Source: Pseudomonadota bacterium
Lineage (GTDB): Bacteria; Pseudomonadota; Gammaproteobacteria; Burkholderiales; Burkholderiaceae_C
Direction of reading: 5' to 3'
DNA: 19,746 nucleotides
Assembly (NCBI GenBank): GCA_023415035.1
Contig: JAEZLX010000244.1
Span: forward strand, 1 to 19,746
In this document: one piece after another, positions 15,066 through 19,746 of the stretch
Position numbering within the stretch: position 1 is the first letter of the stretch
Layout: the number at the start of each line of letters is the position of its first letter
Made by a program: the position numbers and the translations under genes
The notes under the pieces: generated by a model
What the model saw: only the letters and a program-made list of their open reading frames with translations
Databases searched by the model: none
Told to the model about the DNA's origin: nothing

Positions 15066-15827
15066 ATGCCGCACATGAAAACCATAGCCCATGCCGACGA
15101 GGCCACCCTGCGCCGGGACCTCGCGGCAGCCTACAGACTGGCCTACCGCTTCGGCTGGGCCGATACCCTTTACACGCATTTTTCGGTGCGACTGCCTGCC
15201 GGTGTGGACGGAAAGGAGCGTTTCCTGCTCAATCCGTTCGGCCTGATGTTCAACGAAATCCGCGCCAGCGACCTGATCGTGGTTGATGTGGACGGCCAGA
15301 TCGTTTCGGGCAACGCACCGATGAATCCGGCCGGCTTCACCATCCACAGCGCGGTGCATACCGCGCGTGATGACGCTCACTGCGTGATCCACACCCACAC
15401 CGTGCCCGGCATGGCCGTGGCGGCCTGCGAACAGGGCCTGCTGCAACTCAACCAGATCTCCGCCGAGTTTTACCAATCCGTGGGCTACCACGCCTACGAA
15501 GGGGTGGCCTTCAACCTTGATGAGCGCTCGCGCATCCAGGCCGCGCTCGGCAACCACATGGCGCTCATCCTGCGACACCACGGCCTGCTGAGCGTGGGCG
15601 CCACGGTGGCCGATGCCTTCTGCATCATGTACTACCTCAACAAGGCCTGCGAGATCCAGCTGGCGGCTTCCCAGCTGGCGGCCATCGCCGGGCCGGTCAC
15701 GCGCATCCCGCCCGCGGTCAGCGCCTATGTGCGGCAGCAATTCCGCGGCGTAGAGCATGAACGGCAGGTCGTATGGGCGGCCTGGTTGCGCGAACTCGAC
15801 CGCACGGAACCGGACTACAAGCTGTGA
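15066..15827 (+). CDS. Class II aldolase/adducin-fold protein
   Basis: A 253-aa protein with the class II aldolase/adducin head domain. Zinc-binding histidines are seen as His109 and His111 (IHTHTVPG) and His171 (LRHHGLL). The segment NPAGFTIHSAVH aligns with the place of the catalytic Glu73 of fuculose-1-phosphate aldolase, but no Glu is there. That suggests this member uses another residue or does a different zinc-dependent reaction such as a decarboxylation. The start is ATG 15066; ATG 15075 three codons later is equally possible, and neither has a good ribosome site. It sits between the cysteine hydrolase and the hydroxyacid dehydrogenase, so it probably works on the carbon skeleton left after nitrogen removal (inference). 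Confidence 0.85.
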   Translation: MPHMKTIAHADEATLRRDLAAAYRLAYRFGWADTLYTHFSVRLPAGVDGKERFLLNPFGLMFNEIRASDLIVVDVDGQIVSGNAPMNPAGFTIHSAVHTARDDAHCVIHTHTVPGMAVAACEQGLLQLNQISAEFYQSVGYHAYEGVAFNLDERSRIQAALGNHMALILRHHGLLSVGATVADAFCIMYYLNKACEIQLAASQLAAIAGPVTRIPPAVSAYVRQQFRGVEHERQVVWAAWLRELDRTEPDYKL

Positions 15828-15835
15828 GTGCCAGG

Positions 15836-16804
15836 ATGACCTCGTCTCCGGTGCTGCTGCTCAGCAGCGAGTCTGACGACCTCTCGTACCTGCAACCGGC
15901 GTTCGAGGCTGCCGTTGCGCGGCTGTGTCCCGGTCTGCGCATCGTGCTGTCCCCACCGGCTGGCGGGATGGCGGGCGTCGATCCGGCCGACGTGGTGGCC
16001 ATGGCGGCCTGGTTCGCGCCGGTGGGGCTTCCTGCACGGCTGCCACGGCTGCGTCTCATGGCTTCCATCGGCGCGGGTGTGGAGCATGTGTTGCGCGATG
16101 CTTCACTGCCGGCCGGGTTGCCGGTCACGCGCATTGTCGATGCGGAACAGGCGCGGGGCATGGCGGAGTATGTGCTGTGGGCCGCTCTGCATTTCCATCG
16201 TGGGCTGGACCAGGCGCTGCACCAGCAGGCCAGCGGCATCTGGCGCATGCCGCCGCAGCGCCCCGCGGCACAGACGCGCGTGGGTGTGATGGGGCTCGGT
16301 GCCATGGGCGCCGAAGTGGCCCGGGTACTGGCCGCGCACGGCTTCGCCGTCAGCGGCTGGTCACGCAGTCCGCGTTTGCTGCCTGGTGTGGCTTGCTTTC
16401 ACGGCGCCGGGCAGATGTCCGCTTTCCTGTCGGATCTGGACATTGTGGTCTGCTTGCTGCCGCTCACGGAGGAAACCAGGGGCCTGTGCAACGCGGCCTG
16501 GTTCGCGCAGCTCAAACCGGGTGCGGCCTTCGTCAATGCGGGCCGGGGTGAGCATGTGGTGCTGCCGGACCTGCTGGATGCACTGGAGCGCGGGCAGGTG
16601 CGTGGCGCCGTGCTCGACGTGTTCGAGCATGAGCCCTTGCCGGCGGATCATCCCCTGTGGCACACACCGCGCCTTCTGGTGACACCGCACATGGCCTCGT
16701 CGGCCTCGCCCGATACTATCGCGCAACAGATCGTGGCAGATACCGCGCGTGTGCTGGCGGGAGAGGCACCGCTCAACGCCATCGACCGGCAGCGCGGTTA
16801 CTGA
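15836..16804 (+). CDS. D-2-hydroxyacid dehydrogenase, GhrA-like (glyoxylate/hydroxypyruvate reductase A family)
   Basis: A 322-aa NAD(P)-dependent 2-hydroxyacid dehydrogenase. The Rossmann motif GLGAMG is at 153-158, and catalytic residues are Arg237 (VNAGRG), Glu266 (FEHEPLP) and His285 (TPHMASS). The spacing and the AIDRQRGY C-terminus are those of E. coli GhrA, which reduces glyoxylate and hydroxypyruvate. The SRSP loop after the second Rossmann strand fits NADPH preference. The start is uncertain: ATG 15836 was chosen, with GTGAG six bases upstream; GTG 15824 would overlap the aldolase stop as GTGA and add four residues. It is the last gene of the run; a T7 tract follows the stop. Confidence 0.9.
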   Translation: MTSSPVLLLSSESDDLSYLQPAFEAAVARLCPGLRIVLSPPAGGMAGVDPADVVAMAAWFAPVGLPARLPRLRLMASIGAGVEHVLRDASLPAGLPVTRIVDAEQARGMAEYVLWAALHFHRGLDQALHQQASGIWRMPPQRPAAQTRVGVMGLGAMGAEVARVLAAHGFAVSGWSRSPRLLPGVACFHGAGQMSAFLSDLDIVVCLLPLTEETRGLCNAAWFAQLKPGAAFVNAGRGEHVVLPDLLDALERGQVRGAVLDVFEHEPLPADHPLWHTPRLLVTPHMASSASPDTIAQQIVADTARVLAGEAPLNAIDRQRGY

Positions 16805-16816
16805 GACCGTTTTTTT
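16795..16816 (+). terminator. Weak candidate terminator at end of guanidino-compound cluster
   Basis: CGGT 16795-16798 and ACCG 16806-16809 form a short 4-bp stem spanning the dehydrogenase stop codon, followed directly by seven T (16810-16816). The T-run is convincing, the stem is not. A 7-bp GC stem at 16822-16843 lies after the T-run and so does not form a classic terminator for either strand. Confidence 0.3.
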
Positions 16817-16859
16817 GCGCTCGCCGCATGCCGGGTTGCGGCGTGCCGGGGCTTCCGCC

Positions 16860-17756
16860 TCAGGTGACCACCTGCGAGGCACCCCCCTCGGGGCGGGACG
16901 GCCGCGCCGTGAACGAGCTGCCTGCGGCCGCCGTCATGATGCTGATGATGGCCAGCCACTGGCGCGAATCGAGCTGCTCATGCAGCATCAGCAGACCCAG
17001 CAGAGCGGCCACCGCCGGCTCCATGCTGGTCATGATGCCGAAGGCCGACGATGGCAGGCGCTTGAGGGCAACCATCTCCAGCGAAATGGGAATGGAGTTG
17101 GAAATCGCGGCCACCACCAGACCCCATATCAACACCTGGGGCGACAGCAGGCTGGCACCGGCGTGTGCCACGCCGAAGGGAATCACGCTCAGGGCCGCCA
17201 CGCTCAGGCCAAGTGATACCGAATGCCCGGCGTGCAGGTGTGACAGACGCTTGCCGAACACGATGTAGCTGCCCCAGCACGCGGCGGCGGCCAGCGCGTA
17301 ACCCACGCCCACCGGATCGAGCCCGGCCACATCCACACCTTGTCCGAGAGGCAGCAGCAGGGCCAGACCGATGATGGCCAGTGCGAGCCACACCAGGTCC
17401 ACGGCGCGCCGCGAGCCGGCCATGGCCACGGCCAGCGGTCCCGAGAATTCGATCGCCACCGCCACGCCGAACGGAATCGTCTGCAGCGACTGGTAGAACA
17501 GCAGGTTCATGAAGCCCAGTGCCACGCCGTAACGCAGGACCGCCCAGCCGTCGCCCTTGCGCAGGGTGCGAAGCCATGGCCGCCACATCAGCACCACCAG
17601 CAGCGCCGAAAACCCCACGCGCAGCGCCGTGGTGCCCAGGGCGCCGACCTGCGGGAACAGGTGCTGTTTGGCCAGCGAGGTGCCGATGCCCAACGAGGTC
17701 ACCGAGCCGAGCACGGCCAGAAAAGGGAGGGCACGCGCCCACCGCGAATGGCTCAT
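16860..17756 (-). CDS. rhtA: RhtA-type threonine/homoserine exporter (EamA family)
   Basis: A 298-aa ten-helix inner-membrane exporter of the EamA family. It follows E. coli RhtA closely: SLGIGTSLAKQHLFPQVGA in helix 1, the YGVALGFMNLLFYQSLQTIP segment, VAIEFSGPLAVA, and LLPLGQGVDV before the second repeat, then SLEMVALKRLP with FGIMTSMEPAVAA near the end. RhtA exports threonine, homoserine and some toxic amino-acid analogues. Its start lies 9 bp after the aroE stop, so they form a two-gene unit, coupling an aromatic biosynthesis gene with amino-acid export. The polar tail after the last helix is short (about 20 residues). Family is firm; the precise substrate in this organism is inferred. 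Confidence 0.88.
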   Translation of the reverse strand: MSHSRWARALPFLAVLGSVTSLGIGTSLAKQHLFPQVGALGTTALRVGFSALLVVLMWRPWLRTLRKGDGWAVLRYGVALGFMNLLFYQSLQTIPFGVAVAIEFSGPLAVAMAGSRRAVDLVWLALAIIGLALLLPLGQGVDVAGLDPVGVGYALAAAACWGSYIVFGKRLSHLHAGHSVSLGLSVAALSVIPFGVAHAGASLLSPQVLIWGLVVAAISNSIPISLEMVALKRLPSSAFGIMTSMEPAVAALLGLLMLHEQLDSRQWLAIISIMTAAAGSSFTARPSRPEGGASQVVT

Positions 17757-17765
17757 GGTGGTGCC

Positions 17766-18587
17766 TCAGAGAAGGGGGATGGTCAGCTGGTCGATGACGG
17801 CGCGCGTGTCCGGGCGCACACCACGCCACCAATCGAAGGCCTCGGCGGCCTGCTCCACGAGCATGCCGACGCCGTCGGCCAGCTGCGCGACGCCAGCCGA
17901 CTTCGCCTGGGCGAGAAAGGGCGTCAGGCCCTTGCCGTAGACCATGTCGTATGCGAGCGCACCAGGGGCGAACACGCCATCAGGCAACGGCAGCGCCTCG
18001 TTCGACAGCCCGGTGGACGTGGCATTGATCACCACATCGAACTGCTCGCCCGCGAGGTCGGCATAGCCGCCTGCCTGCAGGGTGGCATGGCCTGCGAACT
18101 CTCGCTGCAGCCCCACGGCCTTGTCGGCGCTGCGGTTGGCCACGACGAGGCAGGCCGGTTGCTGACTGGCGATGGGCAGCAGCGCGCCACGCGTCGCGCC
18201 CCCCGCGCCGCAGATGAGCACGCGGCGCCCGCGCAGCGCCACGCCAAGGTTGCGCTGTATGTCATTGACCAGACCGACGCCGTCGAAGTTCTGGGCCCAG
18301 ATGCGCGAACCTTCGAACTTCAGCGCATTCGCCGCACCGGCGAGCCTGGCGGATTCCATCGGGTCGGTGGCCAGTTCGAAGGCCTGGACCTTGAAAGGCA
18401 GCGTGACGTTGAGACCCTTGCCTCCGGCGGTGACGAAAGAGCGCACCGCATCGGCAAAACCGGTCGGCGGCGCCTCCAGCGCCGTGTAGGCCATGTCCTG
18501 TCCGCACGCCTGGGCGAACGCGTTGTGGATCAGGGGAGATTTGCTGTGGCTGATGGGGTGGCCGATAACGGCGTACAGGTCGGTCAT
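17766..18587 (-). CDS. aroE: Shikimate 5-dehydrogenase (NADP+)
   Basis: AroE reduces 3-dehydroshikimate to shikimate with NADPH in the cytoplasm. The protein is 273 aa, as in E. coli AroE. It begins YAVIGHPISHSKSP with the shikimate-binding Ser15 and Ser17. Catalytic Lys66 lies in NVTLPFK, Asn87 in AANALK and Asp102 in QNFDGVG. The NADP-binding glycine loop GAGGATRG is at 127-134 and NRSADKA follows as the cofactor phosphate site. ATG 18587 was preferred over an in-frame ATG at 18653 that would add 22 residues not found in the family. It is the first gene of the aroE-rhtA unit; the 97-bp gap to the divergent DsbA-family gene must contain both promoters. Confidence 0.95.
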   Translation of the reverse strand: MTDLYAVIGHPISHSKSPLIHNAFAQACGQDMAYTALEAPPTGFADAVRSFVTAGGKGLNVTLPFKVQAFELATDPMESARLAGAANALKFEGSRIWAQNFDGVGLVNDIQRNLGVALRGRRVLICGAGGATRGALLPIASQQPACLVVANRSADKAVGLQREFAGHATLQAGGYADLAGEQFDVVINATSTGLSNEALPLPDGVFAPGALAYDMVYGKGLTPFLAQAKSAGVAQLADGVGMLVEQAAEAFDWWRGVRPDTRAVIDQLTIPLL

Positions 18588-18684
18588 GATGGCTCTGTGC
18601 GTGAGTGCCGATTGTCGCCGAAGCCCGTACGCTTTGCAGGCGCGGGCATTCATGCGGATCGCCGATGGCGGCTAACATCGCGCC

Positions 18685-19362
18685 ATGAACACGACCCCTA
18701 CGACCCCGCTGCGCATCGACTTCGTCTCGGACGTTTCCTGCCCCTGGTGTGCCATCGGACTGGCCTCGCTGGAAACGGCCCTGGCCAGCCTGCGCCAGGA
18801 CGGCATCGATGCCGAACTGCACTTCCAGCCCTTCGAACTCAATCCCGACATGGGGCCCGAGGGCGAGGATGTGGAGGAGCATCTGACCCGCAAGTACGGC
18901 AGCGGCCCCGAGCAGCAGGCGCAGGTGCGTGAGACCATACGCCAGCGCGGTGCAGCCGTCGGCTTCACCTTCCATCCGGGCGGACGGGGCCGCATCTGGA
19001 ACACGTTCGATGCCCACCGCCTGCTGCACTGGGCGGAGGTCGAGGGCGCACCGGGGCAACAGCTCGCGCTCAAGAAGGCCCTGATGGAAGCGCACCACGG
19101 CCGCGCGGAAAGCCCGGCCGATCCGTCCGTGCTGCTGGCCTGTGTGCAACAGGCGGGGCTGGATGTCGGTCGTGCCAGCGAGGTGCTTGCCAACACCAAC
19201 GAATTTGCCGACGCGGTGCGCGAACAGGAGCGGTTTTTCCTCGGCAACGGCATCCACTCGGTGCCTGCCGTGATCATCAACCAGCGCCACCTGATCTCCG
19301 GCGGACAGCCGCCCGAGGTGTTCGAGCGTGCGCTGCGGCAGATCGCGAGCGGTCAGCCCTGA
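18685..19362 (+). CDS. DsbA family oxidoreductase, FrnE-like
   Basis: A 225-aa protein of the DsbA/FrnE thioredoxin-fold family. It has the N-terminal strand IDFVSDVSCPWCAIGL with the CPWC redox motif at Cys19 and Cys22, the helical insertion with RIWNTFDAHRLLHWA, and the cis-proline loop IHSVPAVIINQR near the C-terminus. There is no signal peptide, so it works in the cytoplasm, unlike true DsbA. Such proteins act as disulfide oxidoreductases, or as glutathione-dependent isomerases when related to HCCA isomerase. No Shine-Dalgarno precedes ATG 18685; TAACAT seven bases upstream looks like a -10 box and may mean a leaderless mRNA. It ends 6 bp from the convergent gene at the right edge. Confidence 0.9.
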   Translation: MNTTPTTPLRIDFVSDVSCPWCAIGLASLETALASLRQDGIDAELHFQPFELNPDMGPEGEDVEEHLTRKYGSGPEQQAQVRETIRQRGAAVGFTFHPGGRGRIWNTFDAHRLLHWAEVEGAPGQQLALKKALMEAHHGRAESPADPSVLLACVQQAGLDVGRASEVLANTNEFADAVREQERFFLGNGIHSVPAVIINQRHLISGGQPPEVFERALRQIASGQP

Positions 19363-19368
19363 GGGGAA

Positions 19369-19746
19369 TCAGCCCGCCGCGGCCAGCGCGCGCGCGATGC
19401 GGTTGCGCTTGACCGTCGGTTTGGGCACCGGGCAGGGCAGGTGTTCGAACCAGCGGCGCACGTCGTCCTCCACGCACAGGCCGTGCATGTAGTTGTAGAG
19501 CGCCTTGCGCAGCCCCTGGCCGAGCAGGTCGTGGTCCACGCCGGCCGGCATGGGGGTGCGATCGATGAAGCCGATGTCGTTTTTCGCAAAGGAAACCGGC
19601 GGCAGCGGGATCAGCTCGACACCGTACTCGGCCGGGTTCTGGCCCACCGGAGAGTGCACTGTGCAGGCGAAGCGGTGGAAGAAGCCGCTCTGGATGCAGC
19701 CGTTCTCGAACAGCTGGCGCACGTACTCCAGCGCGTCCACGGTGTC
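19369..19746 (-). CDS. Probable B12-binding radical SAM protein, C-terminal part (5' end outside window)
   Basis: The minus-strand frame is open through the right edge; only about 125 C-terminal residues are seen. The stretch ALEYVRQLFENGCIQSGFFH followed by RFACTVHSPVGQNPAEYGVE recalls the C-terminal region of B12-binding-domain radical SAM proteins common in Burkholderiales. The iron-sulphur CX3CX2C motif would lie upstream outside the window, so the call cannot be confirmed here. The end is basic, with KPTVKRNRIARAL. No start is visible. The stop at 19369 faces the FrnE-like gene stop. If the call is wrong this is simply an unidentified protein end. Confidence 0.55.
   Translation of the reverse strand, partial: DTVDALEYVRQLFENGCIQSGFFHRFACTVHSPVGQNPAEYGVELIPLPPVSFAKNDIGFIDRTPMPAGVDHDLLGQGLRKALYNYMHGLCVEDDVRRWFEHLPCPVPKPTVKRNRIARALAAAG

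Noticed and set aside
16822..16843. GC stem between the dehydrogenase and rhtA as an intrinsic terminator
   Set aside because: CGCCGCA/TGCGGCG forms a stem, but the T-run lies before it on the plus strand and reads as A on the minus strand, so neither direction fits.

Overview
The window looks like chromosomal DNA of a GC-rich betaproteobacterium, most likely order Burkholderiales and perhaps Comamonadaceae. This rests on the strong G/C bias at third codon positions, the many LysR regulators, tightly packed genes with weak Shine-Dalgarno sites, and the mix of families seen. The placement is inference; there is no rRNA or other taxonomic marker. I found no tRNA, rRNA, CRISPR array, insertion sequence or phage gene.

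Left part (1-6820) is housekeeping and stress functions. The 3' two-thirds of chorismate synthase (aroC) runs in from the left edge and meets, tail to tail, an azoreductase (azoR) then pirin pair on the minus strand. A LysR regulator is divergent from azoR across a 113-bp gap that contains two dyad symmetries. Next, on the minus strand, come a CPA1-type Na+/H+ antiporter, a DMT/EamA transporter and type II 3-dehydroquinate dehydratase (aroQ), transcribed in the order aroQ, EamA, antiporter.

The centre (6820-16804) is the part of most interest: a minus-strand LysR regulator and a divergent run of nine plus-strand genes. They encode a guanidinobutyrase-like ureohydrolase (GbuA type), a second ureohydrolase most like 3-guanidinopropionase (GpuA type), a TIM-barrel isomerase-like protein with a hydroxypyruvate-isomerase-type metal quartet, a 2-oxoglutarate/Fe(II) oxygenase, a periplasmic amino-acid-type binding protein, a permease and ATPase fused in one ABC polypeptide, a biuret-hydrolase-like cysteine hydrolase, a class II aldolase/adducin-fold protein, and a GhrA-like 2-hydroxyacid dehydrogenase. 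Several junctions overlap by 4 bp. Read together, this is a candidate uptake and breakdown pathway for a guanidino compound: import, oxidation, removal of urea or guanidine, and processing of the carbon remainder. I do not know of this exact gene set as a described pathway. Its substrate is unknown. The gap between the two ureohydrolase genes holds four tandem heptamers followed by competing hairpins, which could act in RNA-level control.

The right part (16860-19746) returns to housekeeping: a minus-strand aroE then rhtA-type exporter pair, a plus-strand FrnE-like DsbA-family protein, and at the right edge the C-terminal end of what is probably a B12-binding radical SAM protein. Three shikimate-pathway genes (aroC, aroQ, aroE) therefore lie within 19 kb but in separate transcription units.
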